Shown here: in pieces, positions 18,928 through 27,294 of the stretch | Layout: each line of letters starts with the position of its first letter | Position numbering within the stretch: the first letter of the stretch is position 1 | NCBI GenBank assembly: GCA_016720855.1 | Contig: JADKJU010000001.1 | Span: 1,357,501 to 1,421,500 of the forward strand | Origin: Betaproteobacteria bacterium | GTDB taxonomy: Bacteria; Pseudomonadota; Gammaproteobacteria; Burkholderiales; Usitatibacteraceae | Length of the DNA stretch: 64,000 nucleotides | Direction: 5' to 3' | Notes under the pieces: generated by a model | What the model was told of the DNA's origin: nothing | The model's database searches: none | The model's input: only the letters and a program-made list of their open reading frames with translations | Position numbers and translations under genes: made by a program

Positions 18928-19248
18928 TCAGTTGCGGGGCCGCCGCTCGACACAGTAGGAATGCCCCAGCGAGGCGAGCTCGCTCTGGGAAAGGCTGTCG
19001 GAGCGGTTGGCCGCCTGGATCATGTAGGTCGCCACCTGCTCGCCCCAGTTGTCGGAGGGTTTCCTTACGCCCTGCTCCAGGTCCTTCACCCCGCTGCGCT
19101 TCGCGTTTTCGATCGTGTTCGCGATCTGCGCGGTGATGCTGCGGCAGGCGCGCTTGACTTCCTCCGAAGCGGCCTGGGCAGCGGCCGCGCCCGGTGCGAG
19201 CGCGGCCAGCAAGCCTGCGGCTGCGACAAACGTCTTCAGGTCGTTCAT
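18928..19248 (-). CDS. Exported hypothetical protein, 106 aa
   Basis: The ATG at 19248 (MNDLKTFVAAAGLLAALAPG) gives a clear Sec signal peptide cleaved after AAAQA. The mature part, about 85 residues, is mostly helical with two cysteines (KRACRSITAQ and HSYCVERR) that could form one periplasmic disulfide. An AAGGA about ten bases upstream supports this start over the longer reading. The family is not recognised. It is solitary, with the ligase gene upstream on the same strand and folE divergent. Confidence 0.65.
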   Translation of the reverse strand: MNDLKTFVAAAGLLAALAPGAAAAQAASEEVKRACRSITAQIANTIENAKRSGVKDLEQGVRKPSDNWGEQVATYMIQAANRSDSLSQSELASLGHSYCVERRPRN

Positions 19249-19422
19249 TCTGCAGAATCCTTGGCGTGGTGGTGACTGGTCGATGGATATTTTACCTTGC
19301 CCTCGACTTACCCTGCGCACTCAATGCAGGCCGGCATCGCTTACACGGCGCGCAGCCTCTTCGACCTCGGGATTGCGGGGAAAGGTTAGGATAGGGTTCC
19401 GCTGACTTCCTCCCGCTTCGCC

Positions 19423-20151
19423 ATGGCCGACAAGACCTCCTCCAAGCCCCCGCCCCCGCAAGCCGATGCCGCCGTCCCGGTTTCGCAGCGGATCCGCGAG
19501 CGGCTGCGCAAGGGCCGCGAGCGCTTCCACGCCAACGACAACATCGCGAAGTACATCGAGCCCGGGGAGCTGCACGAGCTGCTGGACGAGGTGGAAGCGA
19601 AGATGCAGCGCGTGCTGGAAAGCCTGGTCATCGACACCGAGAGCGATCACAACACGAAGGGCACGGCGCGGCGCGTGGCGAAGATGTATCTCACCGAGGT
19701 CTTCCGCGGCCGCTACAACGCCAACCCGCCGGTGACCGAGTTCCCGAACATCGAGCGCCTGAACGAACTGATGATCGTGGGCCCGATCACGGTAAGGAGC
19801 GCCTGCTCGCACCACCTGTGCCCCATCATCGGCAAGGTGTGGATCGGCGTCATGCCCAACGAGCATTCCAATCTCATCGGGCTTTCCAAGTACGCGCGCC
19901 TGTGCGACTGGGTCATGAGCCGCCCGCAGATCCAGGAGGAGGCGGTGACGCGGCTGGCGGACCTGCTGCAGGAGCGCGTGAAGCCCGACGGCCTGGCGGT
20001 GGTGATGGAGGCCGATCACTTCTGCATGCAGTGGCGCGGGGTGAAGGACACCGATTCCAAGATGATCAACAGCGTGATGCGCGGCTCCTTCCTCAAGGAT
20101 CCGAACCTGCGCCGCGAGTTCCTCTCGCTCCTCGCGAGAAAAGGCACCTAG
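19423..20151 (+). CDS. folE: GTP cyclohydrolase I (divergent type)
   Basis: Catalyses the first committed step to folates: GTP to 7,8-dihydroneopterin triphosphate. After a disordered Pro-rich start, the conserved domain shows DTPRRVAK-like GTARRVAKMYLTEVF, the zinc site SACSHHLCP (Cys and second His) and the third ligand in DHFCMQWRGVKD. The SKYARLCDW and QIQEEAVTRLADLL segments are standard. The usual CEHH is CSHH here, so the residue between Cys and His differs from E. coli FolE. It is 242 residues long, slightly above typical. A TAGGAT box precedes the start, but no good ribosome binding site is visible. It heads a run of four close plus-strand genes. Confidence 0.9.
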   Translation: MADKTSSKPPPPQADAAVPVSQRIRERLRKGRERFHANDNIAKYIEPGELHELLDEVEAKMQRVLESLVIDTESDHNTKGTARRVAKMYLTEVFRGRYNANPPVTEFPNIERLNELMIVGPITVRSACSHHLCPIIGKVWIGVMPNEHSNLIGLSKYARLCDWVMSRPQIQEEAVTRLADLLQERVKPDGLAVVMEADHFCMQWRGVKDTDSKMINSVMRGSFLKDPNLRREFLSLLARKGT

Positions 20152-20161
20152 GAGGCCTACG

Positions 20162-20590
20162 ATGCTCGTCCGACTTCTCTACGCCAGCCGCTCGGCGAAA
20201 CCCGTCGCCCCCGAGGTGATCGAATCGATCATGGAACAGTCGCGCAAGCACAATCCGGCGCTCGGCATCACCGGCGTCCTGTGCCAGAGCGGCGACGTCT
20301 TCATGCAGGTGCTCGAGGGCGGGCGCGCGGCCGTGAACCAGCTCTACAACACGATCGTGCGCGACGAGCGCCACCGCGACGTGGTGGTCCTGCACTACGA
20401 GGAGGTGACCGAGCGCAGATTTGCGGGCTGGACCATGGGGCAGGTGAACCTCGCCAAGGTGAACCCCTCGACGCTCCTCAAGTACTGCGAGAAGCCGCAG
20501 CTCGATCCCTACGCCATGTCCGGCAAGGCCTCGATGGCCCTGCTGGAGGAACTGATCGCCACCGCGCAGATCATCTGCCGTTCGGCCTGA
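20162..20590 (+). CDS. BLUF-domain blue-light photoreceptor
   Basis: Short BLUF protein (142 residues) that should bind FAD non-covalently and respond to blue light. The diagnostic residues are all present: Tyr7 (RLLYASR), Asn31 (HNPALGITGVL) and Gln49 (FMQVLEGG), plus Trp90/Met92 (GWTMG), the position that modulates signalling. About 45 residues remain after the BLUF core, forming two capping helices with no enzyme output domain, so it should act through protein-protein contacts. AGGAGG lies seven bases before the ATG, ten bases after folE, so it is very likely co-transcribed with it. Confidence 0.9.
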   Translation: MLVRLLYASRSAKPVAPEVIESIMEQSRKHNPALGITGVLCQSGDVFMQVLEGGRAAVNQLYNTIVRDERHRDVVVLHYEEVTERRFAGWTMGQVNLAKVNPSTLLKYCEKPQLDPYAMSGKASMALLEELIATAQIICRSA

Positions 20591-20639
20591 CGCCTCCGCC
20601 CGAAGCGCTTCCCACCCGCCTGGCTCCGGAGCCCCCCGC

Positions 20640-21305
20640 ATGACGCTCCTTCGTCACCGCCGCTTCGCGCGCCGCGAGGACCTGGGGCTCACCGCCGGCC
20701 AGTTCGCCGCACTCGAGCGGCTGGACACGCCGCAAAGGATCCAGGCCTTCCTGAACCGCATCCCCGCCAACCACGAGCTCGGCGGCGAAACGCTGCTGTC
20801 GGCCCGCGAGGTGCTGAAACAGCGCAGGGCGCACTGCCTCGAAGGCGCCTTCGTCGCCGCGTGCGCGCTATGGGTGCACGGCAAGCCCCCGCTCCTGGTC
20901 CACCTGGATTGCGACTTCTCCGACTACCCGCACTGCATCGCGGTGTTCAGGCGCGGCCGGTGCTGGGGCGCGATCTCGAAGACGAACGGGGCGGTGCTGC
21001 GCTACCGCGACCCGATCTACCGCACGCTGCGCGAGCTCGCCCTCTCCTATTTCCACGAGTACTGCGACCGCAAGGGGCGGCGCACGCTGCGCAGCTACTC
21101 CGGCGCCTTCGACCTGCGGCGCGTGGATACGGCCTTGTGGGCGTCGCCCGGGAAGGCCTGCTGGGACGTTCATGAAAAGCTGGTGGGACTGCGGCACTAT
21201 CCCCTGGTCACCGGCAGGCAGGCGGCGGCGCTGTCGAGGCGCGACCCGTTCGAGAGCCGCATGGCCAGAATCGTCCAGTATCCGAAACCGAAGGAGCGTG
21301 CATGA
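20640..21305 (+). CDS. Transglutaminase-like (papain-fold) hypothetical protein
   Basis: 221 residues, cytoplasmic. A C-H-D pattern typical of transglutaminase-like folds is visible: Cys66 in RRAHCLEGAFVAA, His98 in DYPHCIAVF and Asp124 in RYRDPIYRTLRELA, with WGAISKTNG between. A long basic C-terminus follows. From memory these segments match an uncharacterised bacterial family whose members are annotated as transglutaminase-domain proteins; the activity is untested. It begins 49 bases after the BLUF gene and ends overlapping the KAS III-like start (ATGA). Confidence 0.65.
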   Translation: MTLLRHRRFARREDLGLTAGQFAALERLDTPQRIQAFLNRIPANHELGGETLLSAREVLKQRRAHCLEGAFVAACALWVHGKPPLLVHLDCDFSDYPHCIAVFRRGRCWGAISKTNGAVLRYRDPIYRTLRELALSYFHEYCDRKGRRTLRSYSGAFDLRRVDTALWASPGKACWDVHEKLVGLRHYPLVTGRQAAALSRRDPFESRMARIVQYPKPKERA

Positions 21306-22348
21306 GCGCATCGGTATCGATCGTCCGCACCGCCGGCACGCTGCCCGTTGCCTCGGTCTCCAATCGCGAGATCGGCGAGCGACTGGTGGCCGGTGTCCAG
21401 CTCGACGACGAGGCCGCGGAAGACATCGTCGCCAAGGTCCGCGAGCGCTCCGAACTCATCGAGAAGAAGACGGGGTTGCGGGCACGGCATTTCTTCGAGC
21501 CGGGCGAGTCACCGGTCACGGTCGGCCTGGAATTGCTCGAGCGCCTGATGGCCGGCGACGCCTGGTCGGATCTGGACGCACTGATCGTCTCCTCGTCCAG
21601 CACGCACGGCTTTCCCGGCCTTTCGCAGCAGATCGTCGCGGCCGCACGCGCACGGCACGCGGACCTGGGCGCCCCGTTCGTCCTCGATATCGGCAGCAAT
21701 GCCTGCACGAGCTTCATGTACGGCGTCGCGATCGGCGCCAGTACCCTCCAGACGATGGGGTTTCGCCGCGTCGCCTGCCTCGCGATCGAATTCGCGTCAC
21801 GCTGCATTCCCTACGATCCGCTGCACTTCGGCACCAGCACGCTCTTCGGGGACGCGGCAGCGGGCCTGCTGCTCTGCAGCGGCGACCCCGGCATTGCGGC
21901 GATACGCTCGATACGCGCCAGTTCGATGATCGACGCCGACACGATCGGGATGATCAAGGGAGGCGGAATGCAGGCCGCGAACCTCGCCCTCGACGTGCCG
22001 AAACCGGTCCGCTGGTACATGGCGGGGCCGCCGGTCGCGGTGGGCGCAACGCGCATCCTGATCGACGAGATCCAGCGGTACCAGGCCCGGGGCGCGCGCA
22101 TCGACTGGCTCATTCCGCATCAGGCCAACCTCACGCGAATCCTGATCCCGGCCTGCGAAAGGACCGGCATCGACCCGGCGCGGCTGTGCGCCTCGTTCTC
22201 CGACACCGGCAATACTTCCAGCGCGAGCATTCCCCTGCTGCTCGACCAGCTGATCCGCGGCGGTCGCGTGCGGCCGGGGGAGTTCGCGCTGCTGATCGGA
22301 TTCGGGGCGAGCTATACGATCGGCTCCGCCCTCCTCGAATTTCGATAA
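21302..22348 (+). CDS. KAS III / FabH-like beta-ketoacyl synthase
   Basis: Thiolase-fold condensing enzyme of 348 residues with an intact C-H-N triad: Cys135 (GSNACTSFMYG), His273 (IPHQANLTR) and Asn304 (DTGNTSSASI). The glycine-rich GFGASYTIGSALLEF end is family-typical. Housekeeping FabH normally starts the fatty-acid cycle, but the divergent N-terminus (ASVSNREIGERL) and the lack of other fab genes suggest a secondary-metabolism or acyl-transfer role (DarB/CerJ/PqsD-like relatives exist). The ATG overlaps the preceding stop by four bases. Confidence 0.85.
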   Translation: MSASVSIVRTAGTLPVASVSNREIGERLVAGVQLDDEAAEDIVAKVRERSELIEKKTGLRARHFFEPGESPVTVGLELLERLMAGDAWSDLDALIVSSSSTHGFPGLSQQIVAAARARHADLGAPFVLDIGSNACTSFMYGVAIGASTLQTMGFRRVACLAIEFASRCIPYDPLHFGTSTLFGDAAAGLLLCSGDPGIAAIRSIRASSMIDADTIGMIKGGGMQAANLALDVPKPVRWYMAGPPVAVGATRILIDEIQRYQARGARIDWLIPHQANLTRILIPACERTGIDPARLCASFSDTGNTSSASIPLLLDQLIRGGRVRPGEFALLIGFGASYTIGSALLEFR

Positions 22349-22417
22349 CATGGGGGCAAGCGCCCGGCGCCGCCGGGAGCGCCAAGCTTCGACAATCGAC
22401 ACCGAGGAGATCAACCC

Positions 22418-23386
22418 ATGCTTCGTGCCGCACGCATCGCCACGCTCGCACTCTGCTCCGCCCTGGTCGGGGCCAGCCCGGCATTCGCCATCGACTACCC
22501 AGTGCGCGCCGTGAAGGTGATCGTCTCCTATCCGCCGGGGGGGACCACCGACGTGCTGGCGCGGATCATCGCGCAGTGGCTCACGGACAAGATGGGCCAC
22601 ACCTTCATCATCGAGAACAAGCCGGGCGGCGGAAACAACATCGGCACGGAACTCGCGCTGAAATCGCCCCCGGACGGTTACACCCTCTTCCTCGTGAACC
22701 CGGCCAACGGCATCAACCAAACGCTCTACAAGGACCTGCCGTTCAGCATCCTCACGGATCTCGCCCCTGTCGCCGGCCTCATCAGCTCCCCGAACGTCAT
22801 GGAGGTCACGCCCTCCTTCCCGGCCAGGACCGTGGCCGAATTCATCGCCTACTGCAAGGCGAACCCCGGCAAGATCAACATGGCCTCTTCGGGCGCAGGC
22901 ACCTCGGTGCACATGTCGGGCGAGCTCTTCATGATGATGACCGGCTGCAAGATGACCCACATCCCGTACAAGGGCGCAGGTCCCGCGCTCACCGACCTCA
23001 TCTCGGGCCAGGTGAACGTGCTCTTCGACAACCTGCCCTCCTCGGCGGGCCACATCAAGGGCGGCCGGATCCGCGCAGTCGCGGTCACCACCGCGACGCG
23101 CGAGACCTCGATGCCCGACGTGCCCACCGTCGCGGAGACGGTGCCCGGCTACGAAGCGGTGGCCTGGTTCGGCCTGGGCGCACCCAAGGGAACGCCAAAG
23201 GAGATCATCGACAAGCTCAATGCCGAGGTGAACCGCGCACTCGCGGACCCGAAGATGAAGGAGCGCCTGGCCGAACTCGGCGGCCACCCCATGTCCGGCA
23301 CGCCAGAGGACTTCGGCAAGCGCATCGCGTCGGAAGTGGCGAAGTGGTCCAAGGTCGTGAAAGCCTCGGGGGTCACCCCCAACTGA
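22418..23386 (+). CDS. Bug-family (TctC) periplasmic receptor, orphan
   Basis: Extracytoplasmic carboxylate-binding protein of 322 residues. The signal peptide (LATLALCSALVGASPAFA) is followed by the classic Bug sequence: YPVRAVKVIVSYPPGGTTDVLARIIA, IENKPGGGNNIGTE, PDGYTLFL, ASSGAGTSVHMSGELF and HIPYKGAGPAL. GAGGAGAT precedes the ATG. No TctA/TctB is adjacent, the usual situation for the expanded Bug families of betaproteobacteria. It follows the KAS III-like gene by 69 bases, and a hairpin lies after its stop. Confidence 0.93.
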   Translation: MLRAARIATLALCSALVGASPAFAIDYPVRAVKVIVSYPPGGTTDVLARIIAQWLTDKMGHTFIIENKPGGGNNIGTELALKSPPDGYTLFLVNPANGINQTLYKDLPFSILTDLAPVAGLISSPNVMEVTPSFPARTVAEFIAYCKANPGKINMASSGAGTSVHMSGELFMMMTGCKMTHIPYKGAGPALTDLISGQVNVLFDNLPSSAGHIKGGRIRAVAVTTATRETSMPDVPTVAETVPGYEAVAWFGLGAPKGTPKEIIDKLNAEVNRALADPKMKERLAELGGHPMSGTPEDFGKRIASEVAKWSKVVKASGVTPN

Positions 23387-23396
23387 GGGGTGCCTT

Positions 23397-23429
23397 GCGC
23401 CTCCTTCCGGAACACCGTGAAGGAGGCGC
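23397..23429. terminator. Putative bidirectional terminator hairpin
   Basis: Arms GCGCCTCCTTC (23397-23407) and its exact complement (23419-23429) form an 11-bp stem with an 11-base loop between the convergent Bug receptor and thiamine-binding-type genes. No U-tract follows on either strand, so termination efficiency is uncertain. Confidence 0.55.
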
Positions 23430-23435
23430 TCGCGC

Positions 23436-23744
23436 CTAGGTCGAGAGCTTGCGTCCCAGCCTGCTTTCGACAGCTTCGATCTTGCTCTTCAGGCGCCCGC
23501 TTTTCCCTGCCCGGTAGTCGATCCGGATCGAGGTGGAGATCCGGCTGCAGTCCTGCTTCATCGCCTCGAAGCAGGCGGTGACGACCTTCATCACCTCGTC
23601 CCATTCCCCTTCGATGATCGTGCCCATGGGCGTGAGCCGGTACGGCAACCCGCTCCTGTCGATGATGTCGAGCGAGCGAGCCACGTACTCGCTCAGGCTT
23701 TCGCCCTTGTCGAAGGGGGACATCGAGAAATCGAGTAGTACCAT
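23436..23744 (-). CDS. MTH1187/YkoF-type thiamine-binding protein (DUF77)
   Basis: Small ferredoxin-like-fold protein, 102 residues. MVLLDFSMSPFDKGESLSEYVARSLDIIDRSGL and the PYRLTPMGTIIEGEWDEVMKVV core are the recognisable DUF77 wording. Members bind thiamine or related pyrimidines as oligomers, but the physiological role is unclear. The start at 23744 is preferred over a longer reading because it is the family N-terminus and GAAGAG lies just upstream. It is not linked to thi genes here. Confidence 0.85.
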   Translation of the reverse strand: MVLLDFSMSPFDKGESLSEYVARSLDIIDRSGLPYRLTPMGTIIEGEWDEVMKVVTACFEAMKQDCSRISTSIRIDYRAGKSGRLKSKIEAVESRLGRKLST

Positions 23745-23906
23745 CGCTCTTCGCCTCGCCACGTTGCCGGTCGTTCGCCATGCTACCGCCAATGCCCCGC
23801 CTCGCGGGCGGGCCGCTCGTGTGCCCCCTCGCGAACGCTGCTCGCGGCGGCCTCACGATCATCCCCTTGCGCACGGACGTGGCCGGCGCGGCCGCGTCGC
23901 CGATGA

Positions 23907-24758
23907 CTACCGGGAACAGCAGGCCGGAGCGCAGCAGGATGCGGGCTTCACCGCGCGGACGAAGGCGCTGACGAACTTCCCGGCGACCTCCTTCGCAATG
24001 GCGTCCGCATCCATTCCTTCCGCCGCGAGAAAGGCCCGGGCGTCGTCGCCATCGTAGACGCGGGTGACCTCGAGATCGATGTCGCCAAATCCGGCGGCGG
24101 CGAGCTTGCCCCGGTAGTCCGCGTCCGAGAGCGCCCCGGCGACGCATCCGACCCACAGCTCCATGTTCCTGCGGATGGCCGGCGGCACCTCGCCGCGCAC
24201 GACGACGTCGGATACAGCGAACCGGCCGCCGGGCTTGAGCACGCGGAAGGCCTCGCGCAGCACCTTGTCCTTGTCGCCGGAAAGGTTGATCACGCAGTTC
24301 GAGATGATCACGTCGACGGAGTTGTCCGGCAGCGGGATGTTCTCGATCTCGCCCTTCAGGAAATGCACGTTCGCGAGCCCGCTCGCGCGCTTGTTCTCCT
24401 CGGCCAGTGCGAGCATGTCGTCGGTCATGTCGAGGCCGAACGCCTTGCCCGTCGGGCCGACGCGCCGCGCGGACAGGAGCACGTCGATGCCGCCGCCCGA
24501 GCCCAGGTCGAGTACGGTTTCGCCGGTCTTGAGCTGCGCGAGGGCGGTGGGGTTTCCGCAACCCAGCGAGGCCTTCAAGGCGTCGCCGGGCACGGCGCCG
24601 GCCTCGTCCGCGCCATAGAGGTTGGAGGTGATCGGATCGCAGCAATTCGAATCCGCCTCACCGGTGCCGCAGCAACTGGCACGGCCAGCCCGCACCTGGC
24701 GAGCGGCCTCGCCATACCGCTTCCTGACGACTTCCTTGACTTCGTTTGCACTCGACAT
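23907..24758 (-). CDS. arsM: Arsenite S-adenosylmethionine methyltransferase
   Basis: Methylates As(III) using SAM, in the cytoplasm. It has 283 residues. SAM motif I is VLDLGSGGGIDVLL (about 82-95). The three cysteines needed for As(III) binding and methyl transfer are present: Cys67 (LGCGNP), Cys155 (SNCVINL) and Cys205 (WVGCVAG). Extra Cys pairs occur at 29-30, 39-40 and in the C-terminal SCCAPACCSR tail and may help to capture metal. The ATG at 24758 has AAAGGA six bases upstream; an earlier in-frame TTG/ATG is less well placed. It lies 72 bases downstream of arsR in one probable operon. Confidence 0.93.
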   Translation of the reverse strand: MSSANEVKEVVRKRYGEAARQVRAGRASCCGTGEADSNCCDPITSNLYGADEAGAVPGDALKASLGCGNPTALAQLKTGETVLDLGSGGGIDVLLSARRVGPTGKAFGLDMTDDMLALAEENKRASGLANVHFLKGEIENIPLPDNSVDVIISNCVINLSGDKDKVLREAFRVLKPGGRFAVSDVVVRGEVPPAIRRNMELWVGCVAGALSDADYRGKLAAAGFGDIDLEVTRVYDGDDARAFLAAEGMDADAIAKEVAGKFVSAFVRAVKPASCCAPACCSR

Positions 24759-24830
24759 GTTCATTCCTTTCAAACGAGTTGTTCGTACCAGCCCTTCGTC
24801 ACGCGAAGACCACGTTGCATCGTCTGTCGC

Positions 24831-25169
24831 TCACGAAGCCTTGCGCTTGCGCTTCGCGGACGGCACGCAGCCGACGACGCCGCTCGCGCCCTGGCAGCAG
24901 TTCTCGGTCAGGTAGTCCACCAACTGGTTCATGGTGGCGAAGTTGGCTGAGTAGTAGATGAACCGCCCCGCCTGGCGGGAGCTCACGAGCCCGGCTTGGG
25001 ACAGTTCCTTGAGATGGAACGAAAGCGTGGCGTTGGCCATGCCGAGACGCTCGGCGATCCCGCCGGCCGCCATACCTTCCGGTCCCTGCTCGACGAGCAG
25101 CCGGAACATGTCCAGCCGCGATCCTAGCGAGAGCCCGGCCAGGGCGGATAGGGCTGCTTTCTTTTCCAT
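24831..25169 (-). CDS. arsR: ArsR-family metalloregulator
   Basis: Winged-helix repressor of 112 residues. LTLSLGSRLDMFRLLVEQGPEGMAAGGIAERLGMANATLSFHLKELSQAGLV-type wording covers the helix-turn-helix (ATLSFHLKEL), and a C-terminal NCCQGASGVVGC cluster is a likely As(III) or metal-sensing site. This is not the classic CVCDLC in helix 3, so the sensor is of a C-terminal type. It probably represses its own gene and arsM. A palindrome directly abuts the start codon (25171-25188). Confidence 0.9.
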   Translation of the reverse strand: MEKKAALSALAGLSLGSRLDMFRLLVEQGPEGMAAGGIAERLGMANATLSFHLKELSQAGLVSSRQAGRFIYYSANFATMNQLVDYLTENCCQGASGVVGCVPSAKRKRKAS

Positions 25170-25170
25170 G

Positions 25171-25188
25171 TTTCCAGTTTTATGGAAA
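25171..25188 (-). promoter_or_regulatory. Candidate ArsR operator
   Basis: TTTCCA (25171-25176) and TGGAAA (25183-25188) form a 6-6-6 dyad directly before the arsR ATG, in an AT-rich island unlike the surrounding DNA. Binding here would block transcription start or translation initiation of arsR-arsM. Confidence 0.55.
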
Positions 25189-25433
25189 TAAAGTGCGATG
25201 TCAACAGGGGGCGGGCAACGGAAGGCTCTCGCCACTGCGATCGAGTACGGCCGATGGGCCTGCCCGAGGGTTGCCTCCAGCAAACCACCCGGGCGACGAT
25301 CGAGACTTCCTTGAACCGGGTCTCGATTCCATTGGGCGGGATCCGGCTCATCTCGTCCGCGACTTCCTTCATGGCGGCCTGGATGGGCGCGCGCAGGGCG
25401 GAAGCGGCGGGATTCAATGCGATAATCCAGCCC

Positions 25434-26000
25434 ATGCGCGCACTCGCCCTCCTCGCCACCGTCGCCGCTCTGGGCGCCGCCGCCCAGGGTCCCCACGACC
25501 CACTCGCCCTCGTCGCCGCCCAGAAGGAGGCCATGAAGGCCCTCGCCTTCATGGATGGCGCCTGGCGCGGGACGGCGTGGACGCTGCTGCCTTCCGGCGA
25601 GAAGCGCGTGATCACCCAGACCGAGCGCATCGGGCCGTTCCTCGACGGCTCGGTGAAGGTGATCGAGGGACGCGGCTATCGCGACGACGGCAGCACGGGA
25701 TTCAACGCACTCGGCATCGTCTCCTACGATCCCGCGAGGAAAGCGTATTCGATGCGCTCGTGGGCGATGGGCCGCTATGGCGACTTCGCCTTCACGCCGC
25801 TCGCCGACGGATATGCGTGGGAGATCCCCGCAGGACCGGGGGCCACGATCCGCTACTCCGCGACCATCAAGGGCGACACCTTTCGCGAGGTGGGCGACCG
25901 CACCGTTCAGGGCAAGGATCCGCTACGCATCTTCGAGATGGACCTGAAGCGCGTCGGCGACACGGGATGGCCGGCGGCCGATCCCGTACCGGCCCGCTAG
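25434..26000 (+). CDS. Exported hypothetical protein (DUF1579-like)
   Basis: 188 residues with a signal peptide (MRALALLATVAALGAAAQG). The mature part looks like a small lipocalin-type beta-barrel: FMDGAWRGTAWTLLPSG, TERIGPFLDGSVKVIEGRGY, GFNALGIVSYD and YSMRSWAMGRYGDF. This order of segments matches proteins usually annotated DUF1579, of unknown function. A GATAAT box ends eight bases before the ATG, which would give a leaderless or nearly leaderless mRNA. The upstream 264 bases hold the arsR operator and nothing else I can identify. Confidence 0.65.
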   Translation: MRALALLATVAALGAAAQGPHDPLALVAAQKEAMKALAFMDGAWRGTAWTLLPSGEKRVITQTERIGPFLDGSVKVIEGRGYRDDGSTGFNALGIVSYDPARKAYSMRSWAMGRYGDFAFTPLADGYAWEIPAGPGATIRYSATIKGDTFREVGDRTVQGKDPLRIFEMDLKRVGDTGWPAADPVPAR

Positions 26001-26049
26001 ACTTCCAGCGCGATCCGCTCGGCCTTTTCCGGCGCATGACGGGCACCCC

Positions 26050-27294
26050 ATGAAGAAGCCTGCCCACGTACACCTTTCGGACCTGCGTGGCTTCCAGCGG
26101 CTGGCCGTCGATGCCACCGTCGGCCTGGCCGACCTCGTCGAGGCCATGCATCACACGATTACCAAGGTACCCGGTCCGCTGGGCAAGGCACCCAAGGGAC
26201 GCACGAGAGGCATCACGGGTTTCGTTTACCGGTCCGTTCGCGGCGTCACCCGCCTCGTCGGCCTGAGCGTCGATGGCCTGCTGGGCCTGCTCACGCCGCT
26301 CATCGCGGAGAAGCGCTCCTCGCAGGAGCGCGAGACGGTGCTCGCCGCGTTGAACGGAGTGCTCGGTGATTACCTGGCCGAATCCGGCAATCCGCTCGCC
26401 ATCGCCATGGGCCTGCGCAAGAGCGGCACCCCGGTGGCCCTGAACCGCGCCGCCCTGGCTGCCGCATTCCCGAAGCCGGGCGGCAGGGTTCTCGTCCTGC
26501 TGCACGGCCTGTGCATGAACGACCTGCAGTGGAACCGGGAAGGCCACGACCACGGCGCGGCCCTGGCGCGGGACCTGGGCTACACGCCGCTGTATGTGCA
26601 CTACAACACCGGCCGGCACATCAGCGCCAATGGCCGCGACTTCGCCGACCTCATGGAAACGCTCCTGCGCGAATGGCCGCACCCCGTCGCGCAACTGGCG
26701 ATCCTGGGCCACAGCATGGGAGGCCTGGTGGCCCGCAGCGCCTGCCACTACGCCGCGCTCGCCGGCCATGACTGGCGCAAGCGGCTCGACCCGCTCGTAA
26801 TGCTCGGCTCGCCCCACTTCGGCGCGCCGCTGGAACGCGCCGGCACGCGCGTGGATTACCTCCTGGGCATCAGCCCCTATACGGCGCCGTTCGCCCGCCT
26901 GGGCAAGGTTCGCAGTGCGGGAATCAAGGACTTGAGCCACGGCCACCTGCGCGACGAAGACTGGCAACCGAAGGCCAGGGCGGAGACGATGGCCTCTCAC
27001 AGCCCGGTGCCGCTTCCCGGCGGAGTGCGCTGCTACGTGATCGCCGCCAGCAGGCAGGAACACCCGCCCTCCCCCGGAGCCAGGACCCGTGGCGACGAAC
27101 TCGTGCCCGTGAACAGCGCCCTGGGACGGCACCGCGATCCGCGCCTGAGCCTTGCGATTCCGGAGACCAGCCGTTGGGTGGGGTACGGCATGGGACATTT
27201 CGACCTGCTCAGCCGCGGTGATGTGTACGAAAAGATTCGCGGCTGGCTTGCCGCCCCCTCCGGCCGCCCGGGCGACGCACCGCGGAACCCATGA
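26050..27294 (+). CDS. Alpha/beta hydrolase, PGAP1/triacylglycerol-lipase-like
   Basis: 414 residues. After a 140-residue helical N-terminal region comes an alpha/beta hydrolase core: the oxyanion strand VLVLLHGLCMNDLQW, the nucleophile elbow GHSMGGLVARSA with Ser222, and a late His in GMGHFDLLSR. No signal peptide is clear, and the N-terminal part (LADLVEAMHHTI, VYRSVRGVTRLVGL) may be membrane-associated. This architecture is common in annotated 'PGAP1-like' or esterase/lipase proteins. The stop overlaps the next small gene by four bases (ATGA). Confidence 0.8.
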   Translation: MKKPAHVHLSDLRGFQRLAVDATVGLADLVEAMHHTITKVPGPLGKAPKGRTRGITGFVYRSVRGVTRLVGLSVDGLLGLLTPLIAEKRSSQERETVLAALNGVLGDYLAESGNPLAIAMGLRKSGTPVALNRAALAAAFPKPGGRVLVLLHGLCMNDLQWNREGHDHGAALARDLGYTPLYVHYNTGRHISANGRDFADLMETLLREWPHPVAQLAILGHSMGGLVARSACHYAALAGHDWRKRLDPLVMLGSPHFGAPLERAGTRVDYLLGISPYTAPFARLGKVRSAGIKDLSHGHLRDEDWQPKARAETMASHSPVPLPGGVRCYVIAASRQEHPPSPGARTRGDELVPVNSALGRHRDPRLSLAIPETSRWVGYGMGHFDLLSRGDVYEKIRGWLAAPSGRPGDAPRNP

